The notes under the pieces were generated by a model, which was given only the letters and a program-made list of their open reading frames with translations, was not told the origin of the DNA and did no database searches. Positions 6,655 to 16,424 of a DNA stretch of 25,620 nucleotides are shown piece by piece. This DNA is from a virus. The stretch's first letter is position 1. Each line of letters starts with the position of its first letter. The stretch covers positions 1 through 25,620 of the IMG/VR virus record IMGVR_UViG_3300042691_044486; one strand, written 5' to 3'. The translations under genes and the position numbers were made by a program.

Positions 6655-7671
6655 TTATTTATTTGGTGACGACGGATCATTTGTTTGTAATCCGGTACCA
6701 ACTTTCATACTCAAAGGCTGTAGGTTTCCAAACCACCTTGTTCTATATGGTTGAATAACTGATCCATCAGGCTCTTGTTGTATAACTATTTGTAAATTTT
6801 CAACATCTCCAGAAGAAGGATTACTTAACACAACTTCAAATGTTTCATTATTTACACCCTCTATAAAGGTACCATTAGGTATAAAATTCGGTATAGAATT
6901 AAATTGTTGACCCACTTTAATATCACCGATAGAAACGGTAACTGGTTTGAATCCATAACAAGTTTTTGTGAAAACCGGTCCAACTTTTATAATATTACTA
7001 CCCTTAATAAGGGCCGCTGTAGTTTCAATTTTACAATCTTTTCTTGATGTAAATGCTGGATAATATGTCTGAACTTCTAAACTTAAAGAGAGTTTTATAG
7101 TATTGTCACTTTTTAGATTTTTCTCACGTTGTATTTCAACATTATTCGAATCGGGAACAGTCATCACAGCATCAATATTCATATAATTATGTTCAAAATA
7201 TATGAATCTATAAAGCCAGAGAGTATTCATAATTTCTTGCGAACACTTGAAAACATCAATTTCATTTTTTAAATAGATTGCTAAATCATAGTTTACTGTT
7301 ATTGGAATAGCTCTTACTTGCTTCAATAATTTTTTTACCTCAACATTATCTTCAACTACTGCTCTTAACCAAACATTTGGATTTCTAAATTCATCGGATC
7401 TTATATTAAAGTTATTGAGTGTTAAATGACCTCTTGGTATAATATCAGTATTCAACTCTACGTATCGATTCTCTGAAACTATGTCATCTTGAAAAGAATC
7501 AAGTAGAAATCTCTCATCTCCACTCAGTGAATAATAAATCGGAACTTGTACCGAAATATCACCACTTGTAAATCTGTTTATCCAATTTAATCTACCCTCT
7601 AATGTATCGAGTACACAGACTGTCAAATCTCTGAAGAATACTTCATCAAAATTAAACTTTTGACCTATCAT
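6655..7671 (-). CDS. 15: T4 gp15-like tail sheath stabiliser / tail terminator
   Basis: Homologue of T4 gp15, which caps the end of the finished tail tube and sheath and forms the head-tail junction. Shared pattern: residues 33-48 SGDISVQVPIYYSL (T4 SGDKFIRVPITYAS), then DIIPRGHLTLNNFNI (T4 ETILPRINLHLVDFSY), then IPITVNYDLAIYLKNEIDVFKCSQEIM (T4 SPIKMIYELSIFTRYEDDMFQIVEQIL). A further match is LSLSLEVQTYYPAF (T4 WSLTFEVNGWMYPP). At 338 residues it is longer than T4 gp15 (272), the extra part being an Ig- or beta-rich C-terminal extension (residues about 225-310) and a Pro/Asn-rich tail. It is transcribed divergently from gp44, with only 35 bases between the two start codons. The coiled-coil gene follows downstream. 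Confidence 0.75.
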   Translation of the reverse strand: MIGQKFNFDEVFFRDLTVCVLDTLEGRLNWINRFTSGDISVQVPIYYSLSGDERFLLDSFQDDIVSENRYVELNTDIIPRGHLTLNNFNIRSDEFRNPNVWLRAVVEDNVEVKKLLKQVRAIPITVNYDLAIYLKNEIDVFKCSQEIMNTLWLYRFIYFEHNYMNIDAVMTVPDSNNVEIQREKNLKSDNTIKLSLSLEVQTYYPAFTSRKDCKIETTAALIKGSNIIKVGPVFTKTCYGFKPVTVSIGDIKVGQQFNSIPNFIPNGTFIEGVNNETFEVVLSNPSSGDVENLQIVIQQEPDGSVIQPYRTRWFGNLQPLSMKVGTGLQTNDPSSPNK

Positions 7672-7676
7672 GTTAG

Positions 7677-7688
7677 TATATATAAAAA
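7677..7688. promoter_or_regulatory. TATATATAAAAA box between gp15-like and gp44-like genes
   Basis: The 35-base divergent spacer contains TATATATAAAAA at 7677-7688. On the minus strand the TATATATA element ends about five bases before the gp15 ATG at 7671. On the plus strand the element lies about 18 bases upstream of the gp44 ATG at 7707. One A/T box apparently serves both directions. Confidence 0.4.
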
Positions 7689-7706
7689 CATTTTAATCTC
7701 TATACA

Positions 7707-8678
7707 ATGTCGTTAAAAAATCTACTTCTTTGGGAAAAATACAGGCCAAAAACACTAGAAGACATAATTTTACTCCCAAGAATTAGACAACATTTCGAAA
7801 ATGGTATAACAAAAAATTATATATTTTCGGGACATTACGGAACTGGGAAAACTTCTTTAGCTAGGATATTAATAGGAAAGTATACAAAGGATAAAGCTTT
7901 TCTTGAGATTAATAGCTCACTTTATACATCAATTGAAACTCTGAGAAGTGATGTTGAGAAATTCTGTAAAACTCAACCAATGTTAGAAACAGATGACCCC
8001 ATCAAGTATATCTTTCTAGATGAGTTTGAAAGGGTTTCTTCTCAATATCAAGATGCGCTTAAAGCCTTCATTGAACAATATCACAAAAATGTTAGATTTA
8101 TTCTAACTACAAATCATTTGAATAAAATTTCTGATGGGATTAAATCTAGATTTACAATAATTGATTTTGACTGTAAAGATCACACTGAAGAGAAATTTTT
8201 AAAGCAAGAAATTTACAAAAGAATTACAAACCAGATTTCTAAGGAAGAAGAATTCTCTATATCTAAAGATGATCTTGTTACTCTGATAAATAAAAAATTT
8301 CCCGACTTCAGAGGAATGTTTGTAGAACTTCAAAATCTAAAAGATACCGGAAATCTTAGTCTCGAAACATCAAATATTTCTAATAAATTAAAATTAGACC
8401 TATATAATTTTTTATATGATGAATCTGCAGACTTTGAAAAGATTTATCACTTTTTGATGTCAAATTTTGGTCAAGATAAAATTGATATTTTATTTAAACT
8501 TCTAGGAAAAAATTTTATTGATTGGTCTATATCTGAAAAGAGAGAAAATATTGATAAACTATTTGATCTTACTTATATAATTTCAGAAAATACTTCAAAG
8601 TTAGAGACAAATACAGATCCAATTATTCTAGGAATGACAGTCTTAGGTAAGTTTAGAAAAATACTAATAGGCAAATAG
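7707..8678 (+). CDS. 44: T4 gp44-like sliding-clamp loader, AAA+ subunit
   Basis: AAA+ ATPase of the clamp-loader family. In T4, gp44 with gp62 opens the gp45 clamp and loads it on primer-template DNA for the replisome and for late transcription. Seen here: the RFC-type N terminus LLWEKYRPKTLEDIIL (about 7-22), Walker A GHYGTGKT at 42-49, and Walker B YIFLDE with D105 and E106. Sensor 1 TTN is at about 134-136, and an arginine-finger motif SRF at 147-149 stands in place of the classical SRC. The C-terminal half is helical, as in the collar domain. The length (323) equals that of T4 gp44 (319) closely, so it is complete. gp62 and gp45 are not in the window. It lies 20 bases upstream of gp25, an unusual pairing of replication and baseplate genes. 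Confidence 0.93.
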   Translation: MSLKNLLLWEKYRPKTLEDIILLPRIRQHFENGITKNYIFSGHYGTGKTSLARILIGKYTKDKAFLEINSSLYTSIETLRSDVEKFCKTQPMLETDDPIKYIFLDEFERVSSQYQDALKAFIEQYHKNVRFILTTNHLNKISDGIKSRFTIIDFDCKDHTEEKFLKQEIYKRITNQISKEEEFSISKDDLVTLINKKFPDFRGMFVELQNLKDTGNLSLETSNISNKLKLDLYNFLYDESADFEKIYHFLMSNFGQDKIDILFKLLGKNFIDWSISEKRENIDKLFDLTYIISENTSKLETNTDPIILGMTVLGKFRKILIGK

Positions 8679-8679
8679 A

Positions 8680-8694
8680 TTATAAAAATATATA
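8680..8694 (+). promoter_or_regulatory. TTATAAAAATATATA box before gp25
   Basis: The 20-base gap between gp44 and gp25 consists almost entirely of TTATAAAAATATATA, ending four bases before the ATG at 8699. It resembles a T4 late-promoter box and would let the structural gp25 gene be switched on late, independently of gp44. Confidence 0.45.
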
Positions 8695-8698
8695 GTCT

Positions 8699-9076
8699 AT
8701 GGCTGAATTAGACTTTAAAGACCATTATATTGGATATCCAGGTCACCCTAAATTTCAACTTAATAAAATTATTGAGGATGATGCACTAAGGGTTATTGTT
8801 CAAAAATATGAAATGATAATCTTTACAAATAAGGGTGAACTTTTGGGCGATCCCGACTTTGGATGTGACTTAATACTATTACTTCATCAAACCAAAATTT
8901 CTTCACAAGGAGTTAAGTCTACAATTCAAAAACAAATCAAAAAATACATACCAGAATTAGATCTGACAAATTACGGACTTGAAGTAAAAATATTCGAGGA
9001 CCCAGAAAGATGGCAAGAAGTTATGCAAATTGATTTCAAAATTTCTGAATTAGAAGTCTCTGCATTTATTGTATAA
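8699..9076 (+). CDS. 25: T4 gp25-like baseplate wedge protein
   Basis: Member of the GPW/gp25 family. It forms part of the baseplate wedge and nucleates sheath polymerisation. The family core is present: a short helical N terminus, then MIIFTNKGELLGDPDFGCDLILLL with the characteristic TxxGE...P.FG element. An amphipathic helix (QTKISSQGVKSTIQKQIKKYIPEL) and the beta-hairpin VKIFEDPERWQEVMQIDFKIS follow. Length 125 against 132 in T4, so it is complete. The gene ends seven bases before the stop of the convergent giant baseplate gene, and the short palindrome at 9076-9090 covers both stops. Confidence is high because the family is compact and well conserved. Confidence 0.9.
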   Translation: MAELDFKDHYIGYPGHPKFQLNKIIEDDALRVIVQKYEMIIFTNKGELLGDPDFGCDLILLLHQTKISSQGVKSTIQKQIKKYIPELDLTNYGLEVKIFEDPERWQEVMQIDFKISELEVSAFIV

Positions 9077-9090
9077 TCCATATTATGGAT
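9076..9090. repeat. Short palindrome across two convergent stop codons
   Basis: ATCCATA-T-TATGGAT is an inverted repeat with 7-base arms. It spans the end of the gp25 stop (9074-9076) and the stop of the giant minus-strand gene (9083-9085). It could form a small hairpin at the 3' ends of both transcripts. It lacks a T run, so it is at best a weak terminator or RNA-end stabiliser. Confidence 0.3.
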
Positions 9091-12000
9091 AGTAATAGTT
9101 AGCAATAGTCCATCCACCAGATGTAGAATTTGTACCAAACTGTAGTGTAGATGCAAAATCAGCGTTAAAATTAGGATTACCAACACTAAATCCTGCTAAG
9201 GTTGGTGTGGGACCAGTATAGTAGACACTAGAATTAAAAAGAGATGGTGTATACCAAGTGGCTACTAAGAATGTAGGTCTAAAGTTCGCACCTGATGTTC
9301 TTGATTGATAGTAAGCGTATCCGAAGTCTCCTAGAACATTATTAAATCCATCAGCTACGGTAGCATAATTAGTACCATATATTACTGAGTCAGAAAGACC
9401 AATTATATTAATTCCCTGTTGTGAGAATGTAAATATTTGGAACTGTCCAGGTATAGGATCGGTAGGATTTACCAGTGCCCCAATTGCAACTTGCCTGTAA
9501 TAAAGTATTCGATAACTTACTGTTAGATTCGCAGAAGTTGAGAATGTTACACCGTAATTCGTTCCTGATGCCAATTTCGAAACTACATTATATGCAAAAG
9601 ATGGATCTTCAACTGGAACATATGACTGGTTATTTGCAGTATTCGGATTATCTACCCAGTATGCTTTACCACCGCTAGTAACATTAGCTCTTACTCTCAC
9701 AGTGACAGACTGTGCTGGAGCGAGTGAACCATTCCAATACATATCAAGTCCTGTTACATATGCACTTCCCTGAGTACTCACAACATAAGGATTATTCAAG
9801 AATGCAAAATCACCACTAAATTCAATTTTGAACTGATTTACAGTAAATGATGAATTGTTAGTGATCGTATAAGGGAACTCGTGTTGTATACTTGGATAAA
9901 CAACATTTCCAGAAAGATCAGAGTAAGGTCGATTTGTTGGATTACCAGACAAGTCTGACGAAACAACAGCAAATGCTCCAGCAGACATCGATAAATCTGG
10001 TACTGTTGAAATATCTGCGTAAACTACTGGTGTAGTAGCATCTCTATATTGCTTTGTTGTCAAGTTTGCAAATGCTTCTATTTCTTGAATATCCAGTATA
10101 CCCTTTATCTCAAAATTCTTTCTGTCTCTATAAGTAAGTCCATAACCATTATCAGAGGTTACTTCAATTACTAAATAAGGTGTGATATTAGAATCTACTG
10201 TAAAGTTAAACGGCATCAAATTTCTTAATCCGTTAACACCACTTAAATCCCTATATTCTGTTATCTTTTCAACTGGAACTAGATCAATTAACTTCCATTC
10301 AGTAATATTTAACCAGTTACTACCAACTCCCTCGTCTAAAACTGGAGATATAGTTGAAAATGTAGCACCAGCTTGTCCAGTCCAAATGTAAATTAGTCTA
10401 TCGTAAGAAACAACATCGGTCAATTTGTATGCAGTATTAACTTGCCAAACTTCAGCGTTTTCGAATTTTCTTGGATTATTAGTTCTATTGTTACTTACGA
10501 CCGACTCATATAACTTATCATAATAAACAACTCTTTCACCGATTTGATAGGTTCTAAATGCATACCACTCTCTATAGATTTCATACGTCTTAATATCAAT
10601 TGTAAAATATTGAGGAAGAAGAGTCTTCGATACTTGCTCATTTATGTAAAAGTCTAAAACACAATTATATACAGTTGATCCACTATTTACTGGTAGCAAA
10701 TAAGCCTCGTTTAGATCAAATAGAATTGGTGTGTAATTCTCATTTATTCTGAAAATTTGAGCGTCTCTAGTCAAATGTACTAAGGTTGTGCCACCGACAA
10801 AATCAGCTCTTCCAGTTATATCAAGTATTTTATGTGTAATTGGTATTATATTCTTCTGAAGCCAATATTTCAATCCTTGTAATTTTTTCTGAACTTCTTC
10901 CAAGGTATAGTAAAGAACATTATTACCCTCTTTATCAGTAATTCTGAAAGTTAAATTAAATAAATTTGTATCTTCAAATTTAGGATTTGGAAAAGTATGC
11001 TTAATAAAATCATTGTCTTTCCACCCCTCAACAGTATTATCAAAGATATCAGGTATTTCAACTTTGAAAAGTTTACCAAAATTTTCAGACTCATCATCTA
11101 TATTTCTATAATATTCGTAAAGTTCTAAATCATTATATCCAAAGTAATTTATTGCATTTATAATTGATTTATAGGCTCCGATGTAAGGGTAAATTAAGTG
11201 TTTTACCAAAAGCATTTCTTTTCTTTTAGCATTCAAATAATTCCAATCAATTCCCTCTTCTTTTATATCATATTCTTTGAAAATATAAACATCGTCAGAT
11301 GATACTAATTTACCAACATTATTCAATTCAGTGTGATACCTAACATCCTCTATTTCGGTTTGACCCAATATATTGAATCTACCAATTTCTCTGTCCCAAA
11401 CTTTGAATCTTACTGATAGGTAGGTTGTATTTCCCGTTTTTGGGTAGTTACTAATCACTGTTTTTTCAGTCTGAAATCTATCAACTGATTTAAAGAAGTC
11501 GACTATCAATTCTCTTGTATAAACTTCTCTAATCTTTACTAAATAACCACTGTTAATAGAAACATATTGACGTTTACTATTAGTGACATCTTTAATAAAT
11601 ATCGCCAAATGTTGTCCCCTTTTGAATCCTCTTGTGACTCCTGAGGAGTTCGAAGTAAAAAATGAGGTTGAGTTGGTATCAAGTGATATTTTACCATAAA
11701 CATCTCCACTTATTCGATCAACGATTGTCTCGATAGTGATTATATCATAATTTGAATTTGTAGTAGTTATGGTAAAGTCAATATCTTCTCTTTTATACAG
11801 TTGTAAAATACTTCTTAGACCTCCCTCGTTTTTAGAATTATATCCAATAAAAAGTTGAATAGGTTCTGGTACAACACTTATATCTTCATTATCATCAACA
11901 TATTCCAGATCGTGTTCTATTGAGTCGAAAATTGTCTGCTGAACAGAAGGGTCACTAATTTTCTTAATATCTCTATTAGCTGATTTATTTAAAACAGGAT

Positions 12001-15000
12001 TTGGTAAAGGTTTTTCACCAGTATATGCAAGAACACCAGTCGTTGGTAACTGAGTTCCTGAGAAATCATAGAGAAAGAATTCGGGAACGTTGTCAGAAAA
12101 CCATCTCCAATATAAACTAACAATAGGTTCGTCATTAAAGTTTTCTCTTGGTCTTCTTATGTATTCTCTAACGCTCAACCATAAATAATCACGGTCTTTG
12201 TAATCAGGACTAAGTGTTCCGTAAAATGTATCGTTAGATGGCGTAGCAACTGTTGTCTCAAGTTCAAAGTATGAACTCAAAACAACTTGAATCTCAATTA
12301 CAAGATTTGTATCAGGCTGAATTGACCAAATACTTCTTCTATCCGGATTATAAATTAATTTTGTGACAGCACCACCAGGATATGATTGAACATTTTTAGT
12401 TTGACCATTTGTAGCATCTATCGTAAGTATTTGTGAAGTTCCACCTATATAAATATCACCATCATATTGATTTAAGGCCTGGTATCCATAATCAGAAGGT
12501 GATACACTGAATTCAATTGTAGCGTCACTAAGTAAAAGTGAATTATAACCTAAATTCGACGATGAATTAATCGTACTAGTCAAATTATTAAAAAGTAAAC
12601 TGTTGAATGTTCCGGTGGAAATTAGCGGTATACTTGTTGCGGTATTATTATCGACTTTATATAAATTAGTGCCTTCATAAAAAGTATAGACTGCTTCGTT
12701 TTCTGGATCATAGGCAATTGGATTATCATTACCATATATGAAGTACTGATTAGAAATTGTCCTAGTTGTACCATCTATTCTAAGTAAACCAACAGCATTT
12801 GTATTAACATACATATCTTCTTCAAAGTCATTAAAGACCATGCCTAAAGTAGCGAAAGGAGTAGTAATAACTGTTAATGAGTCATTAATATCATAAACAT
12901 AAAGCTGTGAAGCCGCATTAAATGATACATAAATATCCCCGTTCTTTTTGTTAAGTTGTATAGAATACGCCGTCGAAGCAAAAGAGAAAGAAGCGACCAC
13001 CTGATGAATAAATGGATCAATTTTATAAAGAGCATTTTCACTCAGAGCATAAATGTAACTTGAAACATTGTTATAACATAGTTCTCTACTTGCTGTTAAA
13101 CCAGATATATCAATATCAGAAATAACATTTGCAAGAGTAGAATCAAAAACTCTTAAAGAGTCACCAAGTACATAAATACAATTAGCTGGTTCTACATATG
13201 ATATATCAACCATATTTGCCACACCTTCAAAAGTATTAGAGTTATATGTATTTGAGAAGATATACTCTATACTGAATGATGTGTTGTAAGCCTGTTCATC
13301 ATACATACCTCTAAGTAAACTTGGTGAGAAAGATGGTGGGCAACCAGTTTGACCCCATCCGATTGTAAATGCTACAGTCGTAAATGGTGCCGATGAACAA
13401 AGAGAATCGGTCAATCCCCAGAAAGGACCTTCGTAGCTTAAATTTATAGTATCTGGATTCAAATATAAAGAGTTATATTCTATATTTTGTAGTGGGTAAA
13501 ACGTCTTATTAATTCCAATAACCTGACCAGTAGCAAAACCAACTTCTTCTAGTGATTCGCCACTAGCTGTTCCAAGTAATATTTCATTTGATGTAATTAA
13601 TGCACCTAAATTACCAGTTGCCCTCTCAATTATTCTATAATTCTGTATTCCAGGAAGTGAAGACTTTCCAACATTTATATCTAAACTAACTCGTTGACTT
13701 TGTTTTTTTACATTAAACTTTAATGAACTGGCAGCGTTAGAAACATAGATTCCAAAATCATTAACGGTTTCAGACCAGTTTTCAACCCAATTTTCAAGAG
13801 TCTGAGCAATATCAGGTGTACTACCACTATAAACAACAAGTTCTTCATAAGTCCTTCCGTTTATCTTGATTGATAAATTTTTACCTAAATCAAAAAATGT
13901 CACTATGCTATGTTCTATGTAATAATCGGCAGTTGTACCAACTTGAACTGAGAATTCAATCGGAACGTTAGGAAAGTCAGTTTGTAAAGTTATAGTGTTA
14001 TAATAAACTGACGCATATCCTACAGTAGTCAAACTAGGAAGTATACCTAAAGTGTTTAAACTTAAAAAATGTCTAGTTAACCAATTTCTCAAGGTACTAT
14101 CGATGGTTCTTTCCATGTCTACTAGGCCTGAAGAATATATCCAATCAATTCTCTCTCCGTAGACCATCTTATTAATTTTTATAATAATTCCAAACTCATC
14201 TATGTCTGTGAAAACTATATTATAGTTCCAATTTTCTGAATAATTATAATTAAATTCTTTTGTAAGTCTCTCTTCTACTTGAATACATCTTTCGTAAACA
14301 GATTTTAGACCACCCACACTATAAGTAGGACCAATTTCTGTATGGTAGAAATTTACTACTGCATAGTTAGTTGGATAAATTAAATCTGCTCTAAGTGCAT
14401 AGTCTTTGTAATATAAATCAATATCAAGTATTTTCAGTTCTTGATTAAACTTTTCAACAGTTGATGCAAGTGTTACCTCAACTGACTGAGTAAAAGATTG
14501 ACTGAAATATAAATGATCAGTTGTCAAATAAATCTCACCTCCGACTAATGATTCATTCACAATCGCACCGGACGAAGAAGAAGGTTCTATAGGTAAATAA
14601 GTAGCATTGCCCCAATATAATTCAGAAGTTGTGGTTCCAGTTGGTTGAACTGAGTAAGTAGCACCAGACCAAGTGTATGCTTGAATACACTGATATATTC
14701 TATTATCCCAAATTACTTGACTTCCTGTAGCATAATAAGTTAGAGTATTATTTCCTGTGAAAATAGGTATAGAAGTTACTTTATAGAAGTCTAAATTCAA
14801 ACTTGAATTGGGAACTTTAAATTCCACACCCGGTTTTAATATTCTCGGAACTGGGTTATCAAAGTTTAAAACACTACCCGATGTTGAAAATGAAAGTCCA
14901 GCTTTGTAGACTCTCGGAAGGTCAGTTCTTGTAATAACTTCCATCCAGAGAGTAGTATTTTCTGGAATTGAAGAGCAGTTGTATTCAAAGTGTACTATAT

Positions 15001-15727
15001 CCAAGATATTCGGATTTTCTATAGTTACAACTTCAACATCGTCATATTTTTTAGTTCTTCTATAGTTATCATTTTTCTCTGTATTGACTAAGTTTAACCT
15101 TCTATACTGATATAATCTATCATAAAATGATGGTTCGTTCCATAATGACAAAGTATCTCTTAGATCAGGAGTTATATAATTATAGATACCTATTATATCA
15201 ACCCCCTCTACGTAAATATTATCGTAACTTGAAGTCAATCCATAAAGTCCACCATAATTTGTTTCGAATGTGTTATTGTCTAAAAGTGACAGTACACAAA
15301 TTGCATCTTTTTTTGACCCAACAACTGCATATATCCTATTTGGATTTGTAAATTCAAAAATTGGACTGTTGAATTTAACAAAGGTTCCCTTCTTATACTT
15401 TGATTCTATGTTCTTTGAGTAAATCCATTTTGAATAGTAAGCAGACTCTTGATTGACAGGCTCTATTTTAGTAACCGATTGACTCGCAACTCCCGGATAG
15501 AAGTGAAATCCATACTCATTAAAAAGCTGAAATTTCTTGAGTGTAAGATAATCTACATTTTCATACTCAAAGGCATCAATTTTTTCAAAGAGATAAAGGG
15601 CTTGTGTCTTAAAAGTATCATCAGAGTTTTCAGGAAATAAAATATCACCTTCATATCTTCCAACTGATTGGTTATAATAAAAATTAAGTGGATTTCCTTC
15701 TTTATCAAAGAAAACTAAACTCTGCAT
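9083..15727 (-). CDS. Giant baseplate/tail protein: gp7/gpI-like module, beta-propeller and carbohydrate-binding-like repeats
   Basis: A 2214-residue protein, the largest in the window. Residues about 342-370 (VIWDNRIYQCIQAYTWSG ... ELYWG) look like a CBM5/12-type chitin-binding-like module. Two more such modules sit in tandem at about 1720-1800 (YQIGERVVYYDKLYESV; AYKLTDVVSYDRLIYIWTG). From about 845 to 1150 repeated blades such as IYVLGDSLRVFD, IYALSENALYKID and DIYVSFNAASQLYVYD indicate a beta-propeller. At about 1494-1545, KRKEMLLVKHLIYPYIGAYK followed by INAINYFGYNDLELYEYY resembles the phage tail protein I core (P2 gpI), the module embedded in T4 gp7. The last 300 residues hold an Ig/DUF11-like segment and a Gly/Ser/Asn-rich end. 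It lies tail-to-tail with gp25, a baseplate neighbour. A gp7-like wedge with added receptor-binding domains is my best reading; a long tail fibre is the alternative. Confidence 0.65.
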   Translation of the reverse strand: MQSLVFFDKEGNPLNFYYNQSVGRYEGDILFPENSDDTFKTQALYLFEKIDAFEYENVDYLTLKKFQLFNEYGFHFYPGVASQSVTKIEPVNQESAYYSKWIYSKNIESKYKKGTFVKFNSPIFEFTNPNRIYAVVGSKKDAICVLSLLDNNTFETNYGGLYGLTSSYDNIYVEGVDIIGIYNYITPDLRDTLSLWNEPSFYDRLYQYRRLNLVNTEKNDNYRRTKKYDDVEVVTIENPNILDIVHFEYNCSSIPENTTLWMEVITRTDLPRVYKAGLSFSTSGSVLNFDNPVPRILKPGVEFKVPNSSLNLDFYKVTSIPIFTGNNTLTYYATGSQVIWDNRIYQCIQAYTWSGATYSVQPTGTTTSELYWGNATYLPIEPSSSSGAIVNESLVGGEIYLTTDHLYFSQSFTQSVEVTLASTVEKFNQELKILDIDLYYKDYALRADLIYPTNYAVVNFYHTEIGPTYSVGGLKSVYERCIQVEERLTKEFNYNYSENWNYNIVFTDIDEFGIIIKINKMVYGERIDWIYSSGLVDMERTIDSTLRNWLTRHFLSLNTLGILPSLTTVGYASVYYNTITLQTDFPNVPIEFSVQVGTTADYYIEHSIVTFFDLGKNLSIKINGRTYEELVVYSGSTPDIAQTLENWVENWSETVNDFGIYVSNAASSLKFNVKKQSQRVSLDINVGKSSLPGIQNYRIIERATGNLGALITSNEILLGTASGESLEEVGFATGQVIGINKTFYPLQNIEYNSLYLNPDTINLSYEGPFWGLTDSLCSSAPFTTVAFTIGWGQTGCPPSFSPSLLRGMYDEQAYNTSFSIEYIFSNTYNSNTFEGVANMVDISYVEPANCIYVLGDSLRVFDSTLANVISDIDISGLTASRELCYNNVSSYIYALSENALYKIDPFIHQVVASFSFASTAYSIQLNKKNGDIYVSFNAASQLYVYDINDSLTVITTPFATLGMVFNDFEEDMYVNTNAVGLLRIDGTTRTISNQYFIYGNDNPIAYDPENEAVYTFYEGTNLYKVDNNTATSIPLISTGTFNSLLFNNLTSTINSSSNLGYNSLLLSDATIEFSVSPSDYGYQALNQYDGDIYIGGTSQILTIDATNGQTKNVQSYPGGAVTKLIYNPDRRSIWSIQPDTNLVIEIQVVLSSYFELETTVATPSNDTFYGTLSPDYKDRDYLWLSVREYIRRPRENFNDEPIVSLYWRWFSDNVPEFFLYDFSGTQLPTTGVLAYTGEKPLPNPVLNKSANRDIKKISDPSVQQTIFDSIEHDLEYVDDNEDISVVPEPIQLFIGYNSKNEGGLRSILQLYKREDIDFTITTTNSNYDIITIETIVDRISGDVYGKISLDTNSTSFFTSNSSGVTRGFKRGQHLAIFIKDVTNSKRQYVSINSGYLVKIREVYTRELIVDFFKSVDRFQTEKTVISNYPKTGNTTYLSVRFKVWDREIGRFNILGQTEIEDVRYHTELNNVGKLVSSDDVYIFKEYDIKEEGIDWNYLNAKRKEMLLVKHLIYPYIGAYKSIINAINYFGYNDLELYEYYRNIDDESENFGKLFKVEIPDIFDNTVEGWKDNDFIKHTFPNPKFEDTNLFNLTFRITDKEGNNVLYYTLEEVQKKLQGLKYWLQKNIIPITHKILDITGRADFVGGTTLVHLTRDAQIFRINENYTPILFDLNEAYLLPVNSGSTVYNCVLDFYINEQVSKTLLPQYFTIDIKTYEIYREWYAFRTYQIGERVVYYDKLYESVVSNNRTNNPRKFENAEVWQVNTAYKLTDVVSYDRLIYIWTGQAGATFSTISPVLDEGVGSNWLNITEWKLIDLVPVEKITEYRDLSGVNGLRNLMPFNFTVDSNITPYLVIEVTSDNGYGLTYRDRKNFEIKGILDIQEIEAFANLTTKQYRDATTPVVYADISTVPDLSMSAGAFAVVSSDLSGNPTNRPYSDLSGNVVYPSIQHEFPYTITNNSSFTVNQFKIEFSGDFAFLNNPYVVSTQGSAYVTGLDMYWNGSLAPAQSVTVRVRANVTSGGKAYWVDNPNTANNQSYVPVEDPSFAYNVVSKLASGTNYGVTFSTSANLTVSYRILYYRQVAIGALVNPTDPIPGQFQIFTFSQQGINIIGLSDSVIYGTNYATVADGFNNVLGDFGYAYYQSRTSGANFRPTFLVATWYTPSLFNSSVYYTGPTPTLAGFSVGNPNFNADFASTLQFGTNSTSGGWTIANYYYP

Positions 15728-15751
15728 TTACTGATTCGAATCTATTTTTAA

Positions 15752-15764
15752 TATATATAAAAAG
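15752..15764 (-). promoter_or_regulatory. TATATATA box upstream of the giant baseplate gene
   Basis: On the minus strand CTTTTTATATATATTAAA lies about 25-40 bases before the ATG at 15727. Its core is TATATATA at 15752-15759. It is a candidate late promoter; the leader here is longer than at the near-leaderless sites. Confidence 0.35.
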
Positions 15765-15787
15765 TCCTTTTCTTGACCGAAGTTTAA

Positions 15788-15812
15788 TATATAAAATAAA
15801 TTAGAATATATT
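15788..15812 (+). promoter_or_regulatory. Two TATA boxes before the 192-residue protein gene
   Basis: TATATAAAAT at 15788-15797 and AATATATT at about 15805-15812 precede the ATG at 15816. The second box is followed by TCG and then ATG, the same three-base spacing as at 299-314. Confidence 0.35.
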
Positions 15813-15815
15813 TCG

Positions 15816-16394
15816 ATGAAATATTTAAGAAAATACAACAATGAGGCTCTAGTTTCCGAACATCTTCAGTATCATATTGACAATAATATGTCTATTACTG
15901 AAAATATATTCAGATACGGATCAGACTCGTATTTTAAATTATTGAAAGAATCCAGAGAGTTATTCGATGGTGGTCTAATTGAGTTATCAGGTCATGACAA
16001 AGAGCTCTTCGAAAGTTCAGATATTGGTAGATTTGAAATGTTTGAAGGCGAGTTAGTACCATTAGATTTACCTCTAGAAGTTTTAGAAGAGGTTAATGAG
16101 GCTGAATATAAAGGAAGAGAGGTCGAATTGAACCATCCAACAAGGAGCTCAGGTCCAAAGAAGTATAAAGTATATGTTAAAAATCCAAAAACTGGAAATG
16201 TTAAAGTAGTTCATTTCGGCGATGTTTCAGGTGGATTAACAGCAAAAGTATCTGATCCAAAGGCCAGAAAATCATTTGCAGCTCGTCATCAATGTCATTT
16301 GAAAAAAGATAAAACTAAACCAGGTTACTGGGCATGTAGAGCTAATAGATATGGACATCTTTGGGGAGGTAAGACATATCCTGGTTACTGGTAG
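15816..16394 (+). CDS. Conserved phage protein with Cys/His/Trp-rich C-terminal domain, possibly virion-associated
   Basis: A 192-residue protein with two parts. Residues 1-100 are acidic and helical, starting MKYLRKYNNEALVSEH. The C-terminal 90 residues form a conserved basic domain: PKKYKVYVKNPKTGNVKVVHFG, then PKARKSFAARHQCHLKKDKTKPGYWACRANRYG and GGKTYPGYW. The C/H/C and W spacing (ARHQC...GYWAC) recurs in proteins of T4-like cyanophages and other large phages, where such proteins are annotated only as structural or unknown. The N terminus resembles that of the next gene (MKYITKYKLFEN). This recalls the short capsid-targeting leader of T4 internal proteins (MKTYQEF...E), which is cleaved after hydrophobic-x-E; here VSE at about residues 13-15 would fit. 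Packaging into the head is therefore a hypothesis. It is the first gene of a three-gene plus-strand cluster. Confidence 0.65.
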   Translation: MKYLRKYNNEALVSEHLQYHIDNNMSITENIFRYGSDSYFKLLKESRELFDGGLIELSGHDKELFESSDIGRFEMFEGELVPLDLPLEVLEEVNEAEYKGREVELNHPTRSSGPKKYKVYVKNPKTGNVKVVHFGDVSGGLTAKVSDPKARKSFAARHQCHLKKDKTKPGYWACRANRYGHLWGGKTYPGYW

Positions 16395-16424
16395 AAATTT
16401 AGAGATACATATAATATTCATAAT

